This document shows, one piece after another, positions 25,219 to 32,124 of a DNA stretch of 64,000 nt; position 1 is the first letter of the stretch, and every line of letters starts with the position of its first letter. The stretch is from Pseudomonas nitroreducens (lineage in GTDB: Bacteria; Pseudomonadota; Gammaproteobacteria; Pseudomonadales; Pseudomonadaceae). The stretch covers positions 239,920-303,919 of the forward strand of contig NZ_JACHLI010000006.1 in assembly GCF_014204515.1 (NCBI RefSeq). The letters are read 5' to 3'. Below the pieces are notes generated by a model, which saw only the letters and a list, made by a program, of their open reading frames with translations, had not been told where the DNA came from and searched no databases. The position numbers and the translations under genes are program-made.

Positions 25219-25793
25219 GCCAACAAGATCAAGAGGGAGTGCTGTCCCGTCTCTGGCGGCGAGTGCAACTGACAATCGGCTGGGGGCGCGTGACCTTTAG
25301 CGACGACTCGCGGGGCGCGCAGGTCCTCCAGGTGAAACTCAACGACGCGGAAACCCGCGATGGCACGCCGCGATTGGCTGAGTTCGGGCTGACCTCTCGG
25401 CCACCCGAAGGGTCGGATGTGGTCCTAGTTTTCCTCGGCGGTGATCGCTCGAAGGGCATCGTCATTGCCACCGGGCACCAGGCAACGCGTCCTAAAGGAC
25501 TGCTGGTCGGCGAAACCATGCTGTACGACCAATGGGGAAAGTCGATCCATCTGACGCAGGACGGCGGCATCGTCGTGGAGGCCCAGGGCGCGCCGGTCAC
25601 GGTAAACAATGCGACCACCGTGACCGTGAATGCCACCGATAGCGTGTTGCTCAATACCCCGCTGCTGAAAGTATCCGGCAGCATCGAGGCGGGCGGTGAC
25701 ATCACCGACGCTGTACGCAGCATGGCGGATGACCGGGCCCTCTATAACCAGCACAACCATGGGAGCGGCCCAGTGCCGACGCCGCAGCAATGA
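25215..25793 (+). CDS. Baseplate spike protein, Mu gp45 / gpV family
   Basis: A 192-residue spike protein: an OB-fold part (RRVQLTIGWGRVTFSDDSRGAQVLQVKLNDAETRDGTPRLAEFGLTSRPPEGSDVVLVFLGGDR) followed by a repetitive beta-helix region (VTVNNATTVTVNATDSVLLNTPLLKVSGSIEAGGDITDAV) and a typical ending HNHGSGPVPTP, in which HxH motifs can bind metal at the tip. It punctures the outer membrane. Start ATG 25215 overlaps the hub gene stop. Confidence 0.87.
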   Translation: MSQQDQEGVLSRLWRRVQLTIGWGRVTFSDDSRGAQVLQVKLNDAETRDGTPRLAEFGLTSRPPEGSDVVLVFLGGDRSKGIVIATGHQATRPKGLLVGETMLYDQWGKSIHLTQDGGIVVEAQGAPVTVNNATTVTVNATDSVLLNTPLLKVSGSIEAGGDITDAVRSMADDRALYNQHNHGSGPVPTPQQ

Positions 25794-26245
25794 CCGATAT
25801 CGCGACGATCTGGATTGTCGAAGACGGTGCTGGTGACTGGTCCATCGACAGCGGTGCCCTGGCATCAGGGAACGACCTGGCCACGGCGGTGCTGATCAGC
25901 TTGTTCACTGATCGCCGCGCCAACGATGAGGATATCCCGCCCGACGGCAGCGATGATCGCCGCGGCTGGTGGGGTGATCTGGACCAGCCGGTTCCGATTG
26001 GATCGAGGCTGTGGCTGCTGGATCGGTCCAAGCTGGTGCAGGACGTGGCCAACACGGCACGGAACTACTGCCTTGAAGCGCTGAAATGGATGCTGGATGA
26101 CCAGGTGGCAGCGTCGATCCAGGTGGCAACGGCCATCGTCTCCCGGAGTCAGCTAGACATCATCGTCACCATCAATCGCCATGACGGAGCGGTAGTCCCG
26201 CTGAAATACAGCTGGGCCTGGAGCACTTCGACTCAAGCCGCCTGA
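25790..26245 (+). CDS. Baseplate protein, Mu gp46 family
   Basis: A 151-residue protein of the phage GP46 family: early SGALASGNDLATAVLISLFTDRRANDEDIPPDGSDDRRGWWGD is the family hallmark, then GSRLWLLDRSK and a helix LEALKWMLDD. It is part of the wedge of Mu-type baseplates. Overlaps gp45 by 4 bases; a short hairpin with GCCGCC..GGCGG lies around its stop and the next gene follows. Confidence 0.85.
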   Translation: MTDIATIWIVEDGAGDWSIDSGALASGNDLATAVLISLFTDRRANDEDIPPDGSDDRRGWWGDLDQPVPIGSRLWLLDRSKLVQDVANTARNYCLEALKWMLDDQVAASIQVATAIVSRSQLDIIVTINRHDGAVVPLKYSWAWSTSTQAA

Positions 26246-26274
26246 TGGCGGCGTTTTTCTTTCTGGAGCACCCA

Positions 26275-27402
26275 ATGCCCTATACCCGCCCCACACTCTC
26301 CGACCTGCGCGGGCAAGTTGCCGCGGACATCACGGCAGGATTGCCGACGGTTGATGGGCTGCTGCGCTTCTCGAACATGAACGTGCTGGGCACCGCTCTG
26401 GCTGGCCTGGCCCATCTCAACTACGGGTATCTTGACTGGATCGCCAAGCAGGCGGTGCCGTACACCGCGACAGGGGAGTTCCTCGAGGCGTGGGCAGCAC
26501 TGAAAAAGGTCTATCGCAAGCCAGCGTCTTCCGCTGGTGGCCAAGCGACCTTTCAAGGCACGCCGGGGAAGCTGCTCGATGCCGGTACTGAGGTCGTGCG
26601 TGGCGACTCAGTGACGTACACGATCAGCGCACCCGCGACGGTCACCGGGGCAGGCACGGTGGTGGTGAGCGTGCTGGCCGATGTTCCGGGCGCCAATGGC
26701 AATACGGACGCCGGTAGTCTGATGACGCTGGGGTCTGCCGTGACGGGAGTCGCTTCCAGCGGCGTTGTGACACAGGCAATCACTGGGGGCGCCGATCAGG
26801 AGGACGACGAGAGCCTATTCCAGCGCATGCTCGCGGCCTATCAAAACACTCCGGATGGCGGCTCTGCGACTGACTACCCCGAGTGGGCGCGCGCGGTGCC
26901 TGGAGTGACGCGGGCCTGGTGTCAGCCTCGTGGCTTTGGTGCCGGCACAGTGGTGGTATTCGTGATGCTCGACGATGCGAACGCGAGCCACGACGGATTC
27001 CCTCAGGGAACCGACGGCATCTCTAGCAGTGACAATAGGGCCACCGTTGGCAGCACAGCTACCGGTGATCAACTGATCGTCGCTAATAGCATCTTCGTTG
27101 AGCAGCCGGTTACCGCGATGGTCTACGTCTGTGCACCGCTGCCGGCGATCACCAACTTCACGATCACCGGCCTGAACAGCTCGACGCCCACCACCCGGTC
27201 CGCCATCGCAGCTGCCATCCGTGAGGTTTTTCTGGAGCACGGGGCACCGCTGAATGACGGCTCGATGGTTCCACTATCGGCGATAGAGTCCGCCATCGCA
27301 GCGATCTCAGGGACTGAAGGGTTCGTCATCACCTCGCCGACCGGGAACCTGGTCAATGTCGCCGGCCGCTTGCCGGTCCTGGGCACAGTGAGCTTTATCT
27401 GA
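26275..27402 (+). CDS. Baseplate J/gp47 family protein
   Basis: A 375-residue wedge protein. It has the start MPYTRPTLSDLRGQVAADI, then LDWIAKQAVPYTATGEFLEAWAALKKVYRKPA, GGADQEDDESLFQRMLAAYQ and GSATDYPEWARAVPGVTRAW, all J/gp47 signatures, and a C-terminal SAIAAAIREVF domain. I use ATG 26275, with GGAG 8 bases upstream. It lies 2 bases before the next gene. Confidence 0.87.
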   Translation: MPYTRPTLSDLRGQVAADITAGLPTVDGLLRFSNMNVLGTALAGLAHLNYGYLDWIAKQAVPYTATGEFLEAWAALKKVYRKPASSAGGQATFQGTPGKLLDAGTEVVRGDSVTYTISAPATVTGAGTVVVSVLADVPGANGNTDAGSLMTLGSAVTGVASSGVVTQAITGGADQEDDESLFQRMLAAYQNTPDGGSATDYPEWARAVPGVTRAWCQPRGFGAGTVVVFVMLDDANASHDGFPQGTDGISSSDNRATVGSTATGDQLIVANSIFVEQPVTAMVYVCAPLPAITNFTITGLNSSTPTTRSAIAAAIREVFLEHGAPLNDGSMVPLSAIESAIAAISGTEGFVITSPTGNLVNVAGRLPVLGTVSFI

Positions 27403-27404
27403 TC

Positions 27405-28013
27405 ATGAGCAAGCCATCATTCACGAGCGCCGACTTCACCTCGGCGCTGCTTGGGCTGCTGCCCCGTGGGCGCGTGTGGCAGCGTGAGCCAGGTTCGGTA
27501 CAGGTGCAGGCCGTTTCCTGCTTCGCCCCCACGTTCCAGCGCCTGAGTTATTCGGCGATGAGCCTGCTGGCCGGGGCGTTCCCTGCAACGGCAACGGATA
27601 TGCTGCCGGAGTGGGAGTCAACGCTTGGACTGCCTGACCCCTGTGCTGGGCCGTCTCCAACAATCCAGGCGCGCCGCAATCAGGTGATAGCACGGCTCGC
27701 GAACAGTGGTGGACAGTCGATTGCCTTCTTTGTGGCCTTCGCCGCCGGTCTTGGTTACGCCGTCACCATCACCCAGTTCGCACCATTTCGATGTGGGCAG
27801 AGCGCGTGCGGTCAACAACTGGGCGATGAAGACTGGTTCTTCACCTGGGCGGTAAATGCATCGACTGACACCGTGATTCATTTCAGAGCCGGCCAGTCTA
27901 CGGCGGGTGAGCCACTGGGGAGTTGGGGGAACAAGGTGCTCGAGTGCGAGCTCAGTGCATCCGCTCCGGCCCATACGATCCTCCAGTTTCACTATACGCC
28001 CGGCGTTGTCTAG
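27405..28013 (+). CDS. Baseplate protein, Mu gp48 / YmfQ (DUF2313) family
   Basis: A 202-residue protein with the DUF2313 pattern: SADFTSALLGLLPRGRVWQREPG, LPEWESTLGLPDPCAGPSPTIQARRNQVIARLANSGGQS, then FRCGQSACGQQLGD. It links the wedge to the fibre. A terminator follows 20 bases after its stop. Confidence 0.85.
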   Translation: MSKPSFTSADFTSALLGLLPRGRVWQREPGSVQVQAVSCFAPTFQRLSYSAMSLLAGAFPATATDMLPEWESTLGLPDPCAGPSPTIQARRNQVIARLANSGGQSIAFFVAFAAGLGYAVTITQFAPFRCGQSACGQQLGDEDWFFTWAVNASTDTVIHFRAGQSTAGEPLGSWGNKVLECELSASAPAHTILQFHYTPGVV

Positions 28014-28033
28014 TCCGAGCTACATCCTCCCGA

Positions 28034-28056
28034 GCCCGCCGAGTGCGGGCTTTTTT
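28034..28056 (+). terminator. Terminator before the tail fibre gene
   Basis: GCCCGC (28034-28039) pairs with GCGGGC (28045-28050), followed by TTTTTT. It separates the baseplate genes from the fibre gene, which begins at 28083. Confidence 0.7.
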
Positions 28057-28082
28057 GCATCAACTCAGCCAGGCGAGATCCT

Positions 28083-29402
28083 ATGTATCAAATCGACATT
28101 CCATCGGCTGCAGGGACGCAGCCCGCCAGCACCTCCTCCGGAACTGCCGGCTACTTTACTGACGGCAACCCAGCCACCGGCATTGCCGCGACTATCGTTC
28201 CAGCTGAATTCCTGAATGCCATCATGATGGAACTGCTGAACACCATCACCGCGGCCGGTATCACGCCGAGCAAGTCACAGTTCAGCCAACTGACTGCCTC
28301 CATCAAGGCCCTGAGTCAGGCAGGCGTCGCGGTGTTCGGCACCGACACCGGCGCCGCGAATGTCTACGTCGTTGCCTATACGCCGGCCATCGGTTCGCTC
28401 GTGGACGGCATGGTCCTGAAGTTCAAGGCGAAGACTGCCAATACTGGCGCGAGCACCTTCAACCCCAATGGCACAGGCGCAAAACCCATTGTGGGCCTTG
28501 CCCATGCCGCTCTGCAGGGAGGTGAGATTGCTGCCAATGGCGACGTGTGGGTTCAATGGAACAGCTCCATTGCTGGCGGCTCTTGGGTTCTTGTTGCAAG
28601 TTCGGGCGGCGCAATGCAGTGCACCCCAGCTACGCGGAGCCAGCATGCCGTGCAGTTCAGTCAACTCCCTGGTGTTGTAGGCACCGCGCGTAACCTGAAG
28701 GCATATCTGTCGGCCGCCGCAGCCAGCGGGACGTTCACGGCAGATGAAGTGATCCTTGAAAGCGCACTGGGTGGCTTGGCATACCGCCTTCCGAGCTTCA
28801 GCAAGACAATCAACCTTGCGACGACTGGAGCCGGAGGGATGGATACCGGCACCGCGCCGGTGAATGGCTTCGTGGCGATCTACGCTATTTACAACCCGAC
28901 CACGAGGGCGAGCGCGCTGCTGGGCGTGAACGCAACCAGCATTACTGCGCCCGAGGTGTACGGTGGCGCTAACATGCCTGCCGGGTACACTGCTTCGTCG
29001 CTCGTCAGCGTCTGGCCGACCAACGCCAGCAGTCAATTCCTGGCCGCCTCGCAGTCTGGACGGAAAGTCGGTTTCATGTTCAGGAACGTTCTCTCGACGT
29101 CAACTGCCGTAGCATCGTTAACCTCTCTTTCCATTGCGGGGGTTGTTCCCCGAAATGCATTGGCGATTGGCGGAATGCTGGGAATTGGTTCTAGCGGAGC
29201 CTCTGCCCTCAACTTTTTTATTGCTGCGGACATTGTTGGGTGCGGATATCAAATGTCGTCTATAAATTCGGCCTCCACTGGAGCTAATCCGTTTATTCGG
29301 TGTAACTTTAATTTGAGCCTGGCGGCCGCTCAAAAAATGTTCTGGGGGGCGAATGGGGCTCCCAATTCTATTAATATTGATATTTCTTCATATGAGTTTT
29401 AG
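28083..29402 (+). CDS. Tail fibre protein
   Basis: A 439-residue fibre. The N-terminal about 80 residues (MYQIDIPSAAGTQPASTSSGTAGYFTDGNP and IVPAEFLNAIMMELLNTITAAGITPSK) match the Pseudomonas fibre attachment domain. The middle is an Ala/Gly/Thr-rich shaft with FNPNGTGAKPI. The distal part (from about residue 350, nucleotide 29130) changes to lower-GC sequence, which suggests exchange of the receptor-binding tip. It determines host surface recognition. A 55-residue gene follows 8 bases later. Confidence 0.82.
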   Translation: MYQIDIPSAAGTQPASTSSGTAGYFTDGNPATGIAATIVPAEFLNAIMMELLNTITAAGITPSKSQFSQLTASIKALSQAGVAVFGTDTGAANVYVVAYTPAIGSLVDGMVLKFKAKTANTGASTFNPNGTGAKPIVGLAHAALQGGEIAANGDVWVQWNSSIAGGSWVLVASSGGAMQCTPATRSQHAVQFSQLPGVVGTARNLKAYLSAAAASGTFTADEVILESALGGLAYRLPSFSKTINLATTGAGGMDTGTAPVNGFVAIYAIYNPTTRASALLGVNATSITAPEVYGGANMPAGYTASSLVSVWPTNASSQFLAASQSGRKVGFMFRNVLSTSTAVASLTSLSIAGVVPRNALAIGGMLGIGSSGASALNFFIAADIVGCGYQMSSINSASTGANPFIRCNFNLSLAAAQKMFWGANGAPNSINIDISSYEF

Positions 29403-29410
29403 GGGGAGCT

Positions 29411-29578
29411 ATGTTTGTTCAGTTCGAAAGTGAAGAAGAGCGCGAGGTAGTTTCAATCTTCAGCTGCCGCCAAGATGATGAAGCCTATCCGAATCAAGGT
29501 GAGGTGGCTGAGCATGATCCAAGAGTTGAAGCGTTCATAAAGTTATCCGGTGAGTTGGCAGGTATTCCAAAGCCATAG
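29411..29578 (+). CDS. Small 55-residue protein after the tail fibre
   Basis: ATG 29411, preceded by GGGGGAG, opens a 55-codon frame to TAG 29576. The product starts MFVQFESEEEREVVSIFSC and contains YPNQGEVAEHDPRVEAF. It has a protein-like acidic composition. I recall similar short proteins with FxS...E..VIS.F..PQD...YPNQGEV following fibre genes in Pseudomonas prophages. It may be a fibre assembly factor; that role is not shown. Confidence 0.6.
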   Translation: MFVQFESEEEREVVSIFSCRQDDEAYPNQGEVAEHDPRVEAFIKLSGELAGIPKP

Positions 29579-29618
29579 TTTTTTTGGTATAAGTGTCGCG
29601 ATTTTTATCTGGAACGGC

Positions 29619-30719
29619 ATGGATATGAAGCTTAGGCAGTTAACGTCGTTAAGATTTTTTGCTGCCTTTGGTGTTTTTCTATGCCACTTCTTTCAGGGGA
29701 CAAAAGAAACCTCCAGTTATCTGGTTGATGTTGTGCGAGTGTTTACGCTGGAAGGTGCAGCTTTCGTAGGGTTCTTCTATATCCTCTCTGGGTTCATTAT
29801 CTCTTATAGTTATAATCCAGATAGTAAGCCGTTCAATAAGTTGGGTTTTCTATATAAGCGTTTTGCCAGAATTTATCCGGTGCATATTTTGCTTCTGGTT
29901 GTGTTTGCCACATTGTTTGTTGGCGGGTTCGAGTATGTTGACAAATTTCACTTCCTCCTGAACGCCACGTTGCTTCAAGCTTGGCACCCGGAAATGTCAG
30001 TGTTCTGGGGGTTTAATGCTGTGTCGTGGAGCCTCTCCTGTGAGGTCTTTTTCTACCTGGCATTCATGTTCCTAGTGTTTTTCAGTACTCGAGCGATAGT
30101 CTGGATGATCGTTTTATATCTAGTTGTCCTGGCTGTTCTGCAACTTGTATATTTAGACGTTACCCAATACTGGGTATTTGACGTAAATCCGGCCGCGCGC
30201 TTGATCGACTTTCTCATCGGCATTTTGATTTTTCGGATATACGATGCCAATAGTGCCGCCTGGCTTAATTGGCGAACTGCAAGCTGCTTAGAGGTGGGTA
30301 GTGTTATTTTTATTGTGGCATCAATGGTTGCTGCAATTAAGTTGAATATTCCGCAAAACTTGCGTTTTGATCTGTTTTATCTGGCGCCCATGACATTTTG
30401 TGTCTTTGTTTTTGCTTATGGGCGCGGAGTGATTTCCAGAATTTTGAGTGGAAAGGTGTTTGTATATCTTGGTGAGGCATCCTTCTGTCTTTATATGGTT
30501 CATTTGATGTTCTTGGGTTATGTGACAGGAAGGTACTTCAGTTACGATATCAATGACCCTGCATCGGTTGCTGCGCAGTTAGCGCTGATGGTTGTGCTTG
30601 TTCTTGGTATATCCTGCGTACTCCATAGCGCATACGAAAAGCCAGCGAACAGCTTGCTGTTGAAGGCATGGGGGCGATTTCGATCGTCTCCGGCCAAGCT
30701 CAGTGCAACGAATAACTGA
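29619..30719 (+). CDS. Acyltransferase family protein, probable O-antigen modification (lysogenic conversion)
   Basis: A 366-residue integral membrane protein of the acyltransferase 3 (OafA-like) family. It begins LRQLTSLRFFAAFGVFLCHFF, where the family's conserved arginine and histidine appear, followed by the GFFYILSGFIISYSY and FLYKRFARIYPVHILLL motifs and about ten membrane segments. Such enzymes move acyl groups to lipopolysaccharide sugars at the membrane. Base composition is clearly lower in GC than the surrounding phage genes. It follows the fibre gene and has its own terminator, the usual site of serotype-converting cargo. ATG 29625 is an alternative start. Confidence 0.8.
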   Translation: MDMKLRQLTSLRFFAAFGVFLCHFFQGTKETSSYLVDVVRVFTLEGAAFVGFFYILSGFIISYSYNPDSKPFNKLGFLYKRFARIYPVHILLLVVFATLFVGGFEYVDKFHFLLNATLLQAWHPEMSVFWGFNAVSWSLSCEVFFYLAFMFLVFFSTRAIVWMIVLYLVVLAVLQLVYLDVTQYWVFDVNPAARLIDFLIGILIFRIYDANSAAWLNWRTASCLEVGSVIFIVASMVAAIKLNIPQNLRFDLFYLAPMTFCVFVFAYGRGVISRILSGKVFVYLGEASFCLYMVHLMFLGYVTGRYFSYDINDPASVAAQLALMVVLVLGISCVLHSAYEKPANSLLLKAWGRFRSSPAKLSATNN

Positions 30720-30737
30720 GTAGTCATCAACTAAATA

Positions 30738-30761
30738 GCCCGCCAAGCGCGGGCTTTTTTT
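30738..30761 (+). terminator. Terminator after acyltransferase gene
   Basis: GCCCGC (30738-30743) and GCGGGC (30749-30754) pair, followed by TTTTTTT. It separates the cargo gene from the endolysin gene. Confidence 0.75.
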
Positions 30762-30775
30762 CGCCTGGAGAAAAC

Positions 30776-31270
30776 ATGGCTCGAATCAGCGCATCCGCTG
30801 CTGGCGGAAAGAACGTGCTCGCCTTCCTGGATATGCTGGCCTGGTCGGAAGGGACGCGGACCAGCCGCTACACCAAGGACGACGGCTATGACGTGATTGT
30901 CGGCGGGCTGGATTCGCCGAACGTTTTCAGCAACTACGCCGGTCATCCGAACATCCTCGTGAAGGTCAACAGCAAAGGCTTGGCGTCCACTGCCGCCGGT
31001 CGTTACCAGCTGCTGTTCCGCTGGTGGAAGCCGTACCGCGACCTCCTGCAATTGAAGGACTTCAGCCCTGAAAGTCAGGACCGCGTGGCCATCCAGCAGA
31101 TACGCGAGCGCGGCGCGCTGGGTGATATCCAGGCTGGCCGGGTACGCGATGCCATCGCGAAGTGCCGGAACTTATGGGCATCGCTTCCTGGTGCCGGCTA
31201 CCAACAACGCGAGCACCGCCTTGAAGACCTGGTGCAGCAATACCGTGCTGCGGGCGGGGTAGTTGCATGA
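30776..31270 (+). CDS. Endolysin, lambda gpR-type lytic transglycosylase (GH104)
   Basis: A 164-residue muralytic enzyme very close in pattern to lambda endolysin R: FLDMLAWSEGT (catalytic-type Glu25), GYDVIVGG, a STAAGRYQLL motif, FSPESQDRVAIQQIRERGAL, NLWASLPGAGY. It cleaves the glycan strands to anhydro products after holin-mediated release. Starts at ATG 30776, with CTGGAG upstream, and overlaps the spanin gene by 4 bases. Confidence 0.9.
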   Translation: MARISASAAGGKNVLAFLDMLAWSEGTRTSRYTKDDGYDVIVGGLDSPNVFSNYAGHPNILVKVNSKGLASTAAGRYQLLFRWWKPYRDLLQLKDFSPESQDRVAIQQIRERGALGDIQAGRVRDAIAKCRNLWASLPGAGYQQREHRLEDLVQQYRAAGGVVA

Positions 31271-31770
31271 CCTGGCTGCTCACAAACTGGAAGCCGCTGC
31301 TGGCCGGCCTGGCGCTGTTTCTGGCTGCTGCCGGCGGCTGGCACGAAGGGAGCGAGCGCACGGATGCCGCCTGGCAGGCCAAGTGGGACCAGCACGAGAA
31401 GGCAGACCAGCAGGCCGCCGAGGCCTTCGAAGCCAGAGAGCACGCCGAAGAGCAGCGCCGTCAACTATCCGTCAACAAGGTGATCGAGGATGCAGATAGG
31501 AAGATTGACCAGGTGCGCGCTAATTCTAGTGCCGCTGCTGATCAGCGCGTGCGGGACGCAGCCGCCAAGTACGCCGACCGGATTGCTGCAGCTGAAGCCG
31601 GCCGCCATTCCTGCACTGCCGCCGCAAGCAAGGCAGCAGCCCAGCGCGCCAGAGTGCTTGCCGACATGCTTGGAGAGGTTGACCGCATGGCGGGTGTCTA
31701 CGCAGAAGCAGCTGACGAATCCCGAGTGAGAGGGCTGGCCTGCGAAGCGGCTTACGACGGAATCCGCTGA
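31267..31770 (+). CDS. Inner-membrane spanin Rz (DUF2514-like)
   Basis: A 167-residue protein with one N-terminal membrane anchor (WKPLLAGLALFLAAAGGW, residues about 8-25) followed by a long, charged, Ala/Glu/Arg-rich coiled coil in the periplasm (HEKADQQAAEAFEAREHAEEQRRQL). This is the Rz / DUF2514 layout. It acts with the outer-membrane spanin encoded inside it to fuse the membranes at the end of lysis. Confidence 0.8.
   Translation: MTWLLTNWKPLLAGLALFLAAAGGWHEGSERTDAAWQAKWDQHEKADQQAAEAFEAREHAEEQRRQLSVNKVIEDADRKIDQVRANSSAAADQRVRDAAAKYADRIAAAEAGRHSCTAAASKAAAQRARVLADMLGEVDRMAGVYAEAADESRVRGLACEAAYDGIR
31490..31729 (+). CDS. Outer-membrane spanin Rz1, nested in Rz
   Basis: A 79-residue lipoprotein wholly inside the Rz frame in another register. 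The signal peptide (basic start, LILVPLLIS) ends in the lipobox LISAC with Cys21; the mature part is proline-rich (TQPPSTPTG, IPALPPQARQQPSAPE), the hallmark of Rz1. Tethered to the outer membrane, it binds Rz. Nested Rz/Rz1 genes are known from lambda. Confidence 0.8.
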   Translation: MQIGRLTRCALILVPLLISACGTQPPSTPTGLLQLKPAAIPALPPQARQQPSAPECLPTCLERLTAWRVSTQKQLTNPE

Positions 31771-31785
31771 TCGATAGCCACTGTG

Positions 31786-31822
31786 ACGCCATGGCGTGAC
31801 TCTGTACTGTATGCGCATACAG
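31786..31822 (+). promoter_or_regulatory. LexA box and adjacent palindrome before a small gene
   Basis: CTGTATGCGCATACAG at 31807-31822 is a perfect 16-base palindrome that fits the LexA operator form CTGT-N8-ACAG. It ends 13 bases before ATG 31836. A second palindrome, ACGCCATGGCGT (31786-31797), lies just upstream. The position implies SOS control of the downstream gene. A phage-specific repressor site of the same shape is an alternative. Confidence 0.7.
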
Positions 31823-31835
31823 TTATGAGGTCGTC

Positions 31836-32099
31836 ATGAGCAAGCTCACCAGATTCGAACCAATCCTGAAGGACGAGATGCGCGCCCTATGGGTTAAGCA
31901 TCGCGACCAGGACATCCGCCGGCTACTGCTGGAGGTGGAGCATTCCCGTCGCGTCCTGGCGGAAGTGCACGATCACTTCGAGGCGATCCATGCGCAGTAC
32001 CGGGAAAAGGTTGGCGGTAGCTCCGTCGCCATTCATCAGTTGAAGACGCTGCTGGCCAACGAGTGGAACATGGGGCGGTACGAGAAGAGGAAGGGGTAG
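31836..32099 (+). CDS. Small SOS-controlled phage protein, candidate antirepressor
   Basis: An 87-residue, highly charged, helical protein (MSKLTRFEPILKDEMRALWVKHRDQDIRRLLLEVEHSRRVLAEVHDHF split across two helices, then a short C-terminal KRKG). I recognise no domain. Preceded by GAGG and the LexA-type box. The gene stands alone between spanins and integrase. Because the prophage repressor lacks a cleavage domain, a LexA-controlled small protein here could be the induction switch, like Tum of phage 186; this is inference. Confidence 0.6.
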   Translation: MSKLTRFEPILKDEMRALWVKHRDQDIRRLLLEVEHSRRVLAEVHDHFEAIHAQYREKVGGSSVAIHQLKTLLANEWNMGRYEKRKG

Positions 32100-32124
32100 G
32101 GCGCCCAGAACGGGCTAGGCGGGG

